Notes: generated from the sequence alone by a model not told the origin. A DNA stretch of 64,000 nucleotides from Myxococcales bacterium (GCA_020633555.1 JACKDL010000018.1:83819-147818); one strand, 5' to 3'; positions 24,141 through 33,168 are shown, numbered from the stretch's first letter. Numbers and translations are program-made.

Positions 24141-25517
24141 GTGCTGACCGTCGCCGAGATCGCCGCTGCGCTGGCTGAGCTGGCGCCCCGGATCGTGGGC
24201 GGCCAGGTCCAGAAGATCCGCGAGCCCGAGGCCGGGACGGTGGTGCTGCATGTGCGGGCGCCAGGGCACACCACGCGGCTGGTGCTCTCGGCGCGGCCGG
24301 GCGTGGCGCGCATCGCCGAGGCCGAGGCCGCGGGGCCCACGCTGCCCGAGCCCACCGGGCTGGGACGCTGGCTGCGAAGCACCCTGCGGGGGCGGCGGCT
24401 GGTGAGCGTCACCCAGGTCCCCGGCGACCGGGTGCTGCGCTTTGGCTTCGAGGCGGGCGAGCTGGTGGCCGAGCTCACCGGGCGGTCGGCCAACCTGATC
24501 GGCCTGGCGCCCGACGGCCGGGTGCTGGTGCTCGCCACGCCCTCGGCGCGGGGGCTGCGGGCGGGCCAGCCGTACACCCTCCCCGAGCCCCCGCCGGCGC
24601 GGCCCGAGGCGCCGCCGCGGTTTGCCAGCGCGCTGGCCATCGAGCAGGCGGCCGGGGCCCAGGCGGGGGATCTGGACGAGCGCACCCGCGCGCAACGCCA
24701 CGCGCAGGTGGTGCGCCGCGCCCGGAAGCGACTCGCGAAGCTGGCGAGCAACCTGCAGGGTGACCTGGACCGCGCTGAGGGGGCGGACGAGTGGGCGCGG
24801 TGGGGTGAGCTGCTGAAGCCTCAGATCGGCCGCCTGCGTCGCGGGCAGACCGAGGCTCAGGTCCAGGACTGGTACGCCGATGGGGCGCCCGTGGTGGCGG
24901 TGCCGTTGGATCCCACGCTGGACGGGGCGGAGAACGTCGCGCGCTACTTTCACAAGGCGCGCAGGGCGCGGCTGGGGGCCGAGCAGGCGCTCGAACGGTT
25001 GGTGGCGGTGGAGGCGCAGCTCGAGGCCTTGGACGCGCTGGCCGCCGCCGAGCCCGACCCCGAGGCGCTCGAGACGCTGCTGCTGGGCGAGGGCCTGCTG
25101 CGGCCCAAGGCCGGGGGGGGCGGGCGCCGCGGTGAGGTGGTCCGCAAGCCCTTCCGCGAGTGGACCACCCCCCGTGGTGACCGCGTCTGGGTGGGCCGCG
25201 GCGGCGCCGACAACCACGCGCTGACCTTTGGCATTGCTCGCGGCAACGACACCTGGCTGCACGTGCGCGACGTGCCCGGCGCCCACGTCATCGTGCCGGG
25301 CGCGACGCCGCACCCCGAGACACTGCTGGATGCGGCCGCCTTGGCCGCCTTTCACAGCACGCTGCGTGAAGAGAGCGCCGTGGACGTCTCGGTGACCCAG
25401 CGCAAGCACGTGCGGCCCATCAAGGGGGCCCCGGGCAAGGTCACGCTGGCCGCCGCGCGGACGCTGACGGTGCTGGCGCCGGCCGCCCGGGTCGCGACCC
25501 TCCAGCGCACGCCCTGA
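24141..25517 (+). CDS. NFACT-family protein, RqcH-like (ribosome quality control)
   Basis: The product has 458 residues; the well-known RqcH proteins have about 550-570. The NFACT-N part shows VGGQVQKIREPEAGTVVLH, WLRSTLRGRRLV and GDRVLRF, with the conserved Asp-Arg pair important for tRNA binding, then ELTGRSANLIG. A coiled-coil middle follows (RKRLAKLASNLQGDLDRAE... WGELL). The NFACT-R part carries VWVGRGGADNHALTF, NDTWLHVRDVPGAHVI and KPxGxPGKVTL-type wording. In Bacillus this family adds Ala tails to nascent chains on stalled 50S subunits. The GTG start at 24141 was chosen because the region before it is not conserved; it is short mainly in the middle domain. Confidence 0.88.
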   Translation: MLTVAEIAAALAELAPRIVGGQVQKIREPEAGTVVLHVRAPGHTTRLVLSARPGVARIAEAEAAGPTLPEPTGLGRWLRSTLRGRRLVSVTQVPGDRVLRFGFEAGELVAELTGRSANLIGLAPDGRVLVLATPSARGLRAGQPYTLPEPPPARPEAPPRFASALAIEQAAGAQAGDLDERTRAQRHAQVVRRARKRLAKLASNLQGDLDRAEGADEWARWGELLKPQIGRLRRGQTEAQVQDWYADGAPVVAVPLDPTLDGAENVARYFHKARRARLGAEQALERLVAVEAQLEALDALAAAEPDPEALETLLLGEGLLRPKAGGGGRRGEVVRKPFREWTTPRGDRVWVGRGGADNHALTFGIARGNDTWLHVRDVPGAHVIVPGATPHPETLLDAAALAAFHSTLREESAVDVSVTQRKHVRPIKGAPGKVTLAAARTLTVLAPAARVATLQRTP

Positions 25518-25532
25518 GCCGGCCCCGCGACG

Positions 25533-27425
25533 TCACGCCAGCGTCAAGATCACCGCCGGGACCACGCGGGTGTCGCTGGCCAACTCCCGGGCCGTGAGCA
25601 CCGGCAGGCCCGGGAAGCGCGCGGCGCACAGGGTCCGCGCCGCCGTGCGGATCTCGGGGGCCACCAGCAGGGCCGCGCGGGGGTGATCGGTGAGCGCGTC
25701 GCCCACGGCCTCCAGGAAGGCCTCGGCGGCCATGGGCGCCACCACCGCCGGGCGCAGCGCCGCCTCGGCCTCGCGGTCGGGCACCAGCGCCTCGAGCTGG
25801 CCGGTGGGCGCCGTCGTGGCGCTGATGCGGTGGGCGAGCGCCCGCCGGACGGTGGCCAGCCGATCGTCCGGCGGCCCGCCGTCGGCCGCCAGCGCCTCGA
25901 AGATCTCGCCCAGGCCTCGCAGCGGGACGCCCTCGGCCAGCAGGGCCCGCAGCAGGCCGGCCAGCGCTGGCAGATCGATGCGGCGCGGCATGACCGCGCG
26001 CACCAGGGCGGGCGCGCGGCCTTCCAGGCGCGCCACCAGGGCGGCCACCTGCTGCAGGCCCATCACGTGGGGGCCCGCCTGGCGCCACGCCGTCACCGCC
26101 AGCGCCGTGAGCCAGGGGCCGGGCGCCTCCCCGGACTCGCCCGGTAGCCAGCGGCCCGGGGCCCCCGTCACCGGGTGCGCGCCCGCTCGGCCGCCCCCAG
26201 CCGCAGGGCACACGAAGCGCTCGCCGGCCGTGAGCACCCCCCGGCGCACGGCGGCCTCGCCCGCTTCGACGCGGTAGCCCCCCGGCGGCAGCCCGTCGGC
26301 CGTGACGCGCACGGCCACCTCGGGCGCCGGCACCCCCCAGGTGTCGCGCAGGGCCCGCCGCGCTTCGGTCACCAAGCCCTGTGGGGTCAGCGGGGCCAAC
26401 GCGGTCACGGCGTCGGGGTGCAGCACCAGCCCCAGCGGGGCCACGGGCGAGGGCTCATCGGGCGGGCGCTGGCGGCGGGCGCTGGGCCCGGGGGCGGTGC
26501 GCCAGCCCAGCCCCGCCAGGCCCAGGCCCACACCCAGCAGCGGCACCCCGGGCAGGCCTGGCAGCAGCCCCAGCAGGGCCAGGAGCCCCCCGGCCGTGAG
26601 CAGCGCGCGCCGATCCCGAGCGAACTCGGCCAAGATCGCGTCGGCGGGGCCGTCGGCGTCGGGGGCCGCCACCCGGGTCACCAGCAGCGCGGCCGCCGTG
26701 GCGGTGAGCACGGCGGGGAGCTGGGTCAGCAGGCCGTCGCCCACGGTGAGCGTGGTGTAGGTGGCCAGCGCCTCGTCCAGCGGCAGCCCCTGCCGGGCTA
26801 CACCGATGACCAGCCCGCCCACCACGTTCAGCGCCACGATGGCCAGCCCGGCCAGGGCGTCGCCCCGCACGAACTTCATGGCCCCGTCCATGGCGCCGAA
26901 CAGCGACGACGCCCGGTCCAGCGTTACCCGCCGCCCGCGGGCGGCCTCGGGATCGATCAGGCCGGCCCGCAGATCGGCGTCGATGGCGAGCTGGCGGCCC
27001 GGCAGGCCGTCCAGCGCGAAGCGCGCCGACACCTGCGCCACCCGCTCGGCGCCCCGCGCGATGACCAGGTACTGCACGAGGGTGATCACGCCGAACACGG
27101 CGGCCCCCACCAGCACGTCGCCGGCCACCACGGCGTCGCCAAAGGCGGCCACCACGGCCCCGGCGTCAGCGTGGGCCAGGATGAGCCGGGTGGTGGACAC
27201 GTTCAGGGCCAGGCGCAGCAGGGTCCCCAGCAGCAGCACGGTGGGGAACTGGGACAGGGCCAGGGGGTCGCGGGCCCCCAGGGCGGTGAGCAACACCACC
27301 ACCGCCAGCCCGAGCTGCGCGCTGAGCAGCCCGTCCAGCAACCAGGTGGGGACGGGGAAGACCACCAGACAGATGGCGGCCGCGACCGCCGCTGCCAACG
27401 CTGCGTCCCTTCGAGTGGTGCCCAT
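25533..27425 (-). CDS. FlhA/SctV-family type III export gate protein, isolated
   Basis: The product has 630 residues (FlhA/SctV is usually about 670-700). The N-terminal membrane part has about eight hydrophobic helices and the strongly conserved FHIPEP core: LRLALNVSTTRLIL, FGDAVVAGDVLVG, RFALDGLPGRQLAIDADLRAGLID, then FGAMDGAMKFVRGDA. The C-terminal cytoplasmic part has the family order HVMGLQQVAALVARLE, VMPRRIDLPALAGLLRALLAEGVPLR and RRALAHRIS. It looks intact. It would form the nonameric gate of a flagellar or type III secretion apparatus, yet none of the partners (SctRSTU, FlhB, ATPase) is in the window. The ATG at 27425 is preferred over an earlier start at 27530. Confidence 0.88.
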   Translation of the reverse strand: MGTTRRDAALAAAVAAAICLVVFPVPTWLLDGLLSAQLGLAVVVLLTALGARDPLALSQFPTVLLLGTLLRLALNVSTTRLILAHADAGAVVAAFGDAVVAGDVLVGAAVFGVITLVQYLVIARGAERVAQVSARFALDGLPGRQLAIDADLRAGLIDPEAARGRRVTLDRASSLFGAMDGAMKFVRGDALAGLAIVALNVVGGLVIGVARQGLPLDEALATYTTLTVGDGLLTQLPAVLTATAAALLVTRVAAPDADGPADAILAEFARDRRALLTAGGLLALLGLLPGLPGVPLLGVGLGLAGLGWRTAPGPSARRQRPPDEPSPVAPLGLVLHPDAVTALAPLTPQGLVTEARRALRDTWGVPAPEVAVRVTADGLPPGGYRVEAGEAAVRRGVLTAGERFVCPAAGGGRAGAHPVTGAPGRWLPGESGEAPGPWLTALAVTAWRQAGPHVMGLQQVAALVARLEGRAPALVRAVMPRRIDLPALAGLLRALLAEGVPLRGLGEIFEALAADGGPPDDRLATVRRALAHRISATTAPTGQLEALVPDREAEAALRPAVVAPMAAEAFLEAVGDALTDHPRAALLVAPEIRTAARTLCAARFPGLPVLTARELASDTRVVPAVILTLA

Positions 27426-27511
27426 GCCGCCGCCCGTGGTGTGTGCCCTTCTGCGGTGTACCCCCTGCCGCGGGGGTCTCGCAACCGGGCCCGGGCCGGC
27501 ACACCTCGACC

Positions 27512-27540
27512 TTGGGGAGTGTAGGTTCATGTGCTACCCT
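27512..27540 (+). promoter_or_regulatory. Candidate promoter before the HD-GYP regulator
   Basis: TTGGGG (27512-27517) and TACCCT (27535-27540) are 17 bases apart in the divergent region. An interrupted inverted repeat GGTTCA (27524-27529) / TGAACC (27540-27545) overlaps the -10-like element and could be an operator. Confidence 0.4.
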
Positions 27541-27546
27541 GAACCC

Positions 27547-27588
27547 ATGACCCGTCGTACCGGTCGCCGCCAGGGGATCCCCCGATGA
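27547..27588 (+). other. Possible 13-codon leader peptide coupled to the HD-GYP gene
   Basis: A short frame, MTRRTGRRQGIPR, starts just after the candidate promoter and ends in a TGA that overlaps the ATG of the regulator gene (ATGA). Four of the 13 residues are Arg plus other basic and rigid residues. It could couple or regulate translation; equally it may be chance. Confidence 0.25.
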
Positions 27589-29045
27589 CGAGCCCGCCGC
27601 CCACCCAGATCCTGGTCGTCGATGACGAGCCGCCCATCCGCGCCATCCTCGAGGACTACCTGGGGCTCGAGGGCTTCGAGGTGCGCAGCGCCGGCGACGG
27701 CCTCGAGGCCCTGGAGCGCCTCCGCGAGGCGCCCGCTGAGGTGGTGCTCACCGACATGAAGATGCCCCGGATGGGGGGCCTGGAGCTGCTCAAGGCCATC
27801 CAGGCCGAGCACCCCGACACCATCACGCTGATGATGACCGGCTACGGCACCGTGGAGAGCGCCATCGAGGCCATGAAGGCCGGCGCCGCCGACTACGTGC
27901 TCAAGCCCTTCAAGTTCGAGCAGGTCACCCACACGCTCCGCCGGGCCGTCGAGGCCCGCCGGCTGGAGCGCGAGAACCTGCGCCTGAAGCACGCGCTGTC
28001 CCTGTACCGCCTGGCGGCTCGGCTGAACGAGACCGTTGAGCTCCAGCCGGCCCTGGCCCTGCTGGTGGACACCCTGCAGACCCAGACCGGGGCCGACGGC
28101 GCGGTGGTGGTGCTGCGGCCCGACGAGGACGACGCCGTGGACGTCGCCGCCACGGGCGTGGGCGGGCCCCTGACCCTGGCCGACTTCACGCCGGCCGCCC
28201 AGGCGCAGCTTGACGCGGTGCTGGCCGAGGGCGACGCCGTGCAGACGTGGCTGGCCGACACCGAGGCCACCCGGGGCACCCAGGCCCTGCTCCTGCTGCC
28301 ACTGCTGCAGAAGGGCCAGCCCCTGGGTCTGCTGGCGGCCCTGCGGCAGGCTGGCCGCTTCACCGAGGGCGAGCGCCAGCTCGGCATCATCCTGGCGGAT
28401 CGGGCGGCCGTGGCCATCCAGAACGCCCGGCTCTTCGAGACCCTGGAGCGCACCTTCGTCCACACCATCGAGGCCTTCGTCACGGCCCTCGAAGAGAAGG
28501 ACCGCTACACCGCCGGGCACAGCGAGCGGGTGGCCGAGTTCGCCCAGGTCACGGCCGAGGCCATGGGCCTGGATCCCGACTTCTGCGAGCTGTGCTATCA
28601 GGGCGGCCGGCTGCACGACATCGGCAAGCTGACCCTGCGCCCCGAGGACCTGAACAAGCCCGCCGCCCTCACCCGCGACGAGTTCGAGCGCTTCAAGGCC
28701 CACCCCGGCTTCGGTGAGTCCCTCATGCGGCCCATCCCGGCCTTCCGGCACATCCTGCCGGCCGTGGGCGGCCACCACGAGCGCTGGGACGGCAAGGGCT
28801 ACCCGCGGGGCATCGGCGGCCACGAGATCCCGCTCATCGCCCGCATCATGGCCGTGGCCGACACGTACGACGCCATGACCAGCCATCGGGCCTACCGCTC
28901 GGCCCTGGCCCACGCCATCGCCATTGACGAGATCCGCAAGCACGCCGGCAGCCAGTTCGATCCCGAGGTGGTCACGGGCTTCCTGGTGGGCATCGAGCGC
29001 TGGCGAGAGGCGCGCCGCAAGGCAGGCCGCGAGTACCCTCGTTAG
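27585..29045 (+). CDS. Response regulator with REC, GAF-like and HD-GYP domains
   Basis: The product has 486 residues. The receiver domain (residues ~9-122) has VVDDEPP, phospho-acceptor Asp57 (LTDMKMP), MTGYGT and the KPF Lys. A GAF-like domain covers about 150-290. The HD-GYP domain starts near residue 305, with HSERVAE, GRLHDIGK (His344-Asp345), HHERWDGKGYP (from about 397) and ADTYDAMTSHRAYR. All catalytic motifs of cyclic-di-GMP phosphodiesterases are present, so c-di-GMP hydrolysis controlled by phosphorylation and perhaps a small ligand is likely. No cognate kinase is adjacent. It is divergent from the FlhA/SctV gene, consistent with but not proving a link to motility or secretion. Confidence 0.92.
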   Translation: MTSPPPTQILVVDDEPPIRAILEDYLGLEGFEVRSAGDGLEALERLREAPAEVVLTDMKMPRMGGLELLKAIQAEHPDTITLMMTGYGTVESAIEAMKAGAADYVLKPFKFEQVTHTLRRAVEARRLERENLRLKHALSLYRLAARLNETVELQPALALLVDTLQTQTGADGAVVVLRPDEDDAVDVAATGVGGPLTLADFTPAAQAQLDAVLAEGDAVQTWLADTEATRGTQALLLLPLLQKGQPLGLLAALRQAGRFTEGERQLGIILADRAAVAIQNARLFETLERTFVHTIEAFVTALEEKDRYTAGHSERVAEFAQVTAEAMGLDPDFCELCYQGGRLHDIGKLTLRPEDLNKPAALTRDEFERFKAHPGFGESLMRPIPAFRHILPAVGGHHERWDGKGYPRGIGGHEIPLIARIMAVADTYDAMTSHRAYRSALAHAIAIDEIRKHAGSQFDPEVVTGFLVGIERWREARRKAGREYPR

Positions 29046-29060
29046 ACCGCAAAGGATCCA

Positions 29061-29078
29061 CCCGCGCGTACGCGCGGG
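29061..29078. repeat. 18-bp perfect palindrome before the gyrA promoter
   Basis: CCCGCGCGTACGCGCGGG is a perfect palindrome lying 16 bases after the HD-GYP stop and 5 bases before the gyrA -35-like element. It may be the end-of-transcript hairpin of the upstream gene (no T-run) or an operator site for gyrA. Confidence 0.5.
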
Positions 29079-29082
29079 GCCA

Positions 29083-29112
29083 TTGACGATCCGGCCCCAA
29101 AGGGCGTAGAAC
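29083..29112 (+). promoter_or_regulatory. Candidate gyrA promoter
   Basis: TTGACG (29083-29088) and TAGAAC (29107-29112) are separated by 18 bases; the gyrA start is 37 bases downstream of the -10-like element. The -35 is a near-consensus match. Confidence 0.55.
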
Positions 29113-29148
29113 ACCGCGTTTTTCGACCAATTGCCGAGGCCGGAGCCG

Positions 29149-31806
29149 ATGGACGAGCACGCGCGCCGATTCGTACCCGTCAACATCGAGGACGAGATGC
29201 GGGTCTCGTACCTCGACTACGCGATGTCGGTGATCATCGGCCGCGCCCTGCCCGATGTCCGCGACGGGCTCAAGCCGGTGCACCGGCGCGTGCTCTATAC
29301 GATGTACGAGCTGAAGAACAACTGGAACAGCTCCTACAAGAAGAGCGCCCGCATCGTCGGCGACTGCATGGGCAAGTACCACCCGCACGGCGACGCGGCC
29401 ATCTACGACTCGGTCGTGCGCATGGCCCAGGGCTTCGCCATGCGCCACGAGCTGGTGGACGGCCAGGGCAACTTCGGCAGCGTCGACGGCGATCCCGCGG
29501 CGGCCATGCGGTACACCGAGGTGCGCATGTCGCGCATCGCCCACGAGCTGCTGGCCGACATCGAGAAGGAGACCGTCGAGTTCGGCCCGAACTACGACGA
29601 CACCCAGAGCGAGCCGCTGGTGCTCCCCACCAAGGTCCCCAACCTGCTGGTGAACGGTAGCGCGGGCATCGCGGTGGGCATGGCCACCAACATCCCGCCC
29701 CACAACCTCACCGAGGCCGTGGACGCCGCCATCGCGGTCATGCGGGACCCCAACATCTCGCTGCCCGAGCTGATGCAGATCGTGCCGGGGCCCGACTTCC
29801 CCACGGGCGGCACCATCTACGGCACCCGGGGCATCTGGGAGGCCTACCAGAGCGGCCGGGGCGTCATCCGCATCCGCGCCGTCTGCGACATCGAGGAGAT
29901 GCCCGGCAACCGCGAGCGCATCGTGGTCACCGAGCTGCCCTACCAGGTCAACAAGGCCAAGCTGCTCGAGAAGATCGCCCTGCTCGTGCGCGAGAAGCGG
30001 CTCGAGGGCATCAGCGACCTGCGCGACGAGAGCGATCGCCAGGGCATGCGCATGGTCATCGAGCTCAAGCGCGACGCCCAGGCGCAGGTGGTGCTCAACC
30101 AGCTCTACAAGCTCACCGCGCTGCAGAGCTCCTTCGGCATCAACATGCTCGCCATCGTGCACGGCGAGCCGCGCACCCTGTCGTTGAAGGAGATCCTGCA
30201 TCACTTCATCGACCACCGGCGCGACGTCACGCTGCGGCGCACCCGCTACGACCTCCGCAAGGCCGAGGCGCGGGCCCACATCCTCGAGGGCTTCGTCATC
30301 GCCCTCGACAACATCGACCGCATCATCGAGATCATCCGCGCCAGCGCCACGGTGGACGACGCCCGCGCCGGGCTGATGAGCGAGTTCGGCCTGAGCGAGA
30401 TCCAGGCCACCGAGATCCTGAACATGCGCCTGCGCCGGCTCACCGGCCTGGAGCGCGCCGAGATCGAGGCCGAGCTGGCCGAGGTCCGGGCCACCATCGA
30501 GTACCTGAAGAGCATCCTCGACAGCGACGAGAAGCTCCTCGACGTCATCGAGGAGGAGCTGATCGCGGTCCGCGACCAGTACGGCAACCCGCGCCGCACC
30601 ACCATCGTGCAGGACGACGCCGAGCTGAACATCGAGGACCTGATCCCGGTGGAGGACATGGTGGTCACCGTGTCCCACGAGGGCTACATCAAGCGGGTGC
30701 CCCTGGCCGAGTACCGCACCCAGCACCGGGGCGGGCGCGGCAAGAGCGGCATGAGCACGAAGGACACCGACTTCGTCGAGCACGTCTTCGTGGCCAGCAC
30801 CCACGCCCACATGCTGTTCTTCACCACCGAGGGGCGGGTGTTCAGCGAGCGGGTGTTCTCGCTGCCCGCCGGCAGCCGCACGGCCCGCGGCAAGCCCATC
30901 GTCAACGTCCTCCCGCTCGAGGGCGACGAGAAGCTGGCCATGGTGCGCGCGCTCGAGGACTTCACCGAGGGCAACTTCCTGTTCTTCGCCACGGCCAAGG
31001 GCCAGGTGAAGAAGACCGATCTCATGGCCTACAGCCGGATCCGGTCCACGGGCATCAAGGCCATCAAGCTCAACGACGACGACCAGCTCATCGCCGTGCG
31101 GCAGACCACGGGCGCGAGCCACGTCATCCTCTCCACCGCCAACGGCATGTCGATCCGGTTCGACGAGAACGACGTGCGCCCCATGGGCCGCGACTCCATG
31201 GGCGTGCGCGGGATCAAGCTGCGCGACGGCGATCACGTGGTGGGCTGCGTCACCTTCGAGCCCGACGACATCGACCAGACCCAGACCTGGCTGCTCAGCG
31301 CCACCGAGCACGGCTACGGCAAGCGCACCACGCTGGAGAACTACTACCGGCGCAGCGAGGCCGAGGACGGCACGGTCAGCTTCTCGGTGCAGGGGCGCGG
31401 CGGCTACGGCCTCAACGACATCCACACCGGCAAGCGCAACGGCCCCGTGGTGGGCGTGGCGCTCATCGAGGCCGAGGGCGACGAGTACCTGATCGTCACC
31501 AACGGCGGCGTCATCATCCGGGCCCGGGCGGCGCAGGTGCGCGAGGTCAACCGCAACACCAAGGGCGTGCGCCTGATCAACCTGGGCGACGACGAGCGGG
31601 TGGTGAGCCTGGCCCGCAACCCCGAGTCCGAGGACGAGGACGAGTCCGAGGCCACCGAGGATCCGCGCGTGGTGGTCGCCGAGGCCGATCAGGAGCTCGA
31701 CGACGAGGGCCTGACGGACGATCCCGAGCTCGACGAGCCGGAGCTGGACGACGAGCCCGAGGACGACCTGGACGACGACGACCAGGGCGACGACGGCGAC
31801 GACTGA
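29149..31806 (+). CDS. gyrA: DNA gyrase subunit A
   Basis: The product has 885 residues. The breakage-reunion domain has the quinolone-resistance region YHPHGDAAIYD and catalytic Tyr122 in AMRYTEVR. The residue numbers match E. coli exactly, including Asp87, but the Ser83 position is Ala. The C-terminal wrapping domain carries the GyrA-box QHRGGRG, separating it from ParC. The last ~60 residues are almost entirely Asp/Glu, an acidic tail. The ATG at 29149 was chosen over a TTG six codons earlier because it starts at the family position. With GyrB (not in the window) it introduces negative supercoils. Confidence 0.97.
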   Translation: MDEHARRFVPVNIEDEMRVSYLDYAMSVIIGRALPDVRDGLKPVHRRVLYTMYELKNNWNSSYKKSARIVGDCMGKYHPHGDAAIYDSVVRMAQGFAMRHELVDGQGNFGSVDGDPAAAMRYTEVRMSRIAHELLADIEKETVEFGPNYDDTQSEPLVLPTKVPNLLVNGSAGIAVGMATNIPPHNLTEAVDAAIAVMRDPNISLPELMQIVPGPDFPTGGTIYGTRGIWEAYQSGRGVIRIRAVCDIEEMPGNRERIVVTELPYQVNKAKLLEKIALLVREKRLEGISDLRDESDRQGMRMVIELKRDAQAQVVLNQLYKLTALQSSFGINMLAIVHGEPRTLSLKEILHHFIDHRRDVTLRRTRYDLRKAEARAHILEGFVIALDNIDRIIEIIRASATVDDARAGLMSEFGLSEIQATEILNMRLRRLTGLERAEIEAELAEVRATIEYLKSILDSDEKLLDVIEEELIAVRDQYGNPRRTTIVQDDAELNIEDLIPVEDMVVTVSHEGYIKRVPLAEYRTQHRGGRGKSGMSTKDTDFVEHVFVASTHAHMLFFTTEGRVFSERVFSLPAGSRTARGKPIVNVLPLEGDEKLAMVRALEDFTEGNFLFFATAKGQVKKTDLMAYSRIRSTGIKAIKLNDDDQLIAVRQTTGASHVILSTANGMSIRFDENDVRPMGRDSMGVRGIKLRDGDHVVGCVTFEPDDIDQTQTWLLSATEHGYGKRTTLENYYRRSEAEDGTVSFSVQGRGGYGLNDIHTGKRNGPVVGVALIEAEGDEYLIVTNGGVIIRARAAQVREVNRNTKGVRLINLGDDERVVSLARNPESEDEDESEATEDPRVVVAEADQELDDEGLTDDPELDEPELDDEPEDDLDDDDQGDDGDD

Positions 31807-31813
31807 CGCCCGC

Positions 31814-31843
31814 TTGTGGGCCGTTGGAGGGGCGTGCTAGACC
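31814..31843 (+). promoter_or_regulatory. Candidate hemL promoter
   Basis: TTGTGG (31814-31819) and TAGACC (31838-31843) are 18 bases apart, 33 bases before the hemL start. The -10-like word belongs to the TAGACY set seen at several genes in this window. Confidence 0.45.
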
Positions 31844-31875
31844 GCTCCCCCCGAGACCCAGCGACGGAGCGTCCC

Positions 31876-33168
31876 ATGGCCTTCTCCCTCGAGCACAGCG
31901 AAGCCCTCCTGGAGCGCGCCCGGGCCCTCATGCCCGGCGGCGTCAACAGCCCGGTCCGGGCCTTCCGGGCCGTGGAGGGCCACCCCCCCTTCATCAGCAA
32001 GGCCCGTGGCCCCTGGCTGTACGACGAGGACGGCCACCGCTACGTGGATCTGGTGGGCACCTGGGGCCCGGCCATCCTGGGCCACGCCCACCCCGAGGTG
32101 GTGGCGGCGGTCTGCGCCGCCGCCGGCCGCGGCACCAGCTTCGGCGCGCCCACTGCCGCCGAGGTGGTGATGGCCGAGAAGATCCGCGAGTTCTACCCGG
32201 CCATGGACATGCTGCGGCTGGTGAACAGCGGCACCGAGGCGTGCATGAGCGCGCTGCGGGTGGCCCGCGGCGCCACCGGGCGCGACGCCTTCGTGAAGTT
32301 CGAGGGCTGCTACCACGGCCACGCCGACAGCTTCCTGGTGAAGGCCGGCAGCGGGGCGGCGACCTTCGGCGAGCCCGACAGCGCCGGAGTGCCCGCCGAT
32401 CTTGCCCAGCACACCGTGACGCTGCCCTACAACGACCCCGACGCCCTGGCGGCCCTGTTCGAGGCCCGCGGCCACGAAATCGCCGCGGTGATCCTGGAGC
32501 CCGTCACCGGCAACATGGGCGTCATCAAGCCCAGCGAGGCCTTCCTGGACGCCCTGCGCACCCTGCCCAAGCAGCACGGCGCGCTGGTGATTTTCGACGA
32601 GGTGATGACCGGCTTCCGGGTGCACCGCGGCGGCGCCCAGGCCCTGTTCGGCTTCGAGCCCGACCTGACCTGCCTGGGCAAGGTGGTGGGCGGCGGCCTG
32701 CCGGTGGGCGTCTATGGCGGCAAGGCGGCGTACATGCAGCACGTCTCGCCCCTGGGCAAGGTCTACCAGGCGGGCACGCTGAGCGGGAACCCGCTGGCCA
32801 CGGCGGCGGGCATCGCCACCCTGGACCTGCTGACCCAGGACGCCTTCGACCGGGCAGCCGCGGCGGCCGACGCGGTCACCGAGGGCCTGCGGCAGGTCAT
32901 CGCCGAGACGAAGACCACGGCCGTCGTGGAGCAGGTGGGCACCATGCTCACCCTGTTCTTCGCCGCCGAGGCGCCCAAGAACTTCGACGAGGTGGCCGCC
33001 TGCGACCACGCCCGCTTCGGCCGCTTCCACCGGCTGATGCTGGAGGAGGGGGTCTACCTGCCCCCCAGCGGTTACGAGGCCTGCTTCCTGTCGGCCGAGC
33101 ACGGGCCCGACGAGGTGAACGCCATCGTCGACGCGGCCCGCAAGGCCCTGCCCGCCAGCGCAGGCTGA
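31876..33168 (+). CDS. hemL: Glutamate-1-semialdehyde 2,1-aminomutase
   Basis: The product has 430 residues, the normal length. It is a PLP-dependent class III aminotransferase fold: PGGVNSPVRAF at the N-terminus, NSGTEACMSALRVAR, FEGCYHGHAD, IFDEVMTGFRV, and the PLP Lys in LGKVVGGGLPVG. It isomerises glutamate-1-semialdehyde to 5-aminolevulinate in the C5 haem pathway, in the cytoplasm. The ATG at 31876 is the family start. It lies 3 bases before the ATP synthase-associated gene. Haem demand by the 30-haem cytochrome downstream is a notable coincidence, not evidence of co-regulation. Confidence 0.95.
   Translation: MAFSLEHSEALLERARALMPGGVNSPVRAFRAVEGHPPFISKARGPWLYDEDGHRYVDLVGTWGPAILGHAHPEVVAAVCAAAGRGTSFGAPTAAEVVMAEKIREFYPAMDMLRLVNSGTEACMSALRVARGATGRDAFVKFEGCYHGHADSFLVKAGSGAATFGEPDSAGVPADLAQHTVTLPYNDPDALAALFEARGHEIAAVILEPVTGNMGVIKPSEAFLDALRTLPKQHGALVIFDEVMTGFRVHRGGAQALFGFEPDLTCLGKVVGGGLPVGVYGGKAAYMQHVSPLGKVYQAGTLSGNPLATAAGIATLDLLTQDAFDRAAAAADAVTEGLRQVIAETKTTAVVEQVGTMLTLFFAAEAPKNFDEVAACDHARFGRFHRLMLEEGVYLPPSGYEACFLSAEHGPDEVNAIVDAARKALPASAG

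Noticed and set aside
28972..31425. An 817-codon minus-strand open frame
   Set aside because: It is antisense to gyrA, which is certain; the predicted protein is His/Val/Asp-rich shadow sequence.
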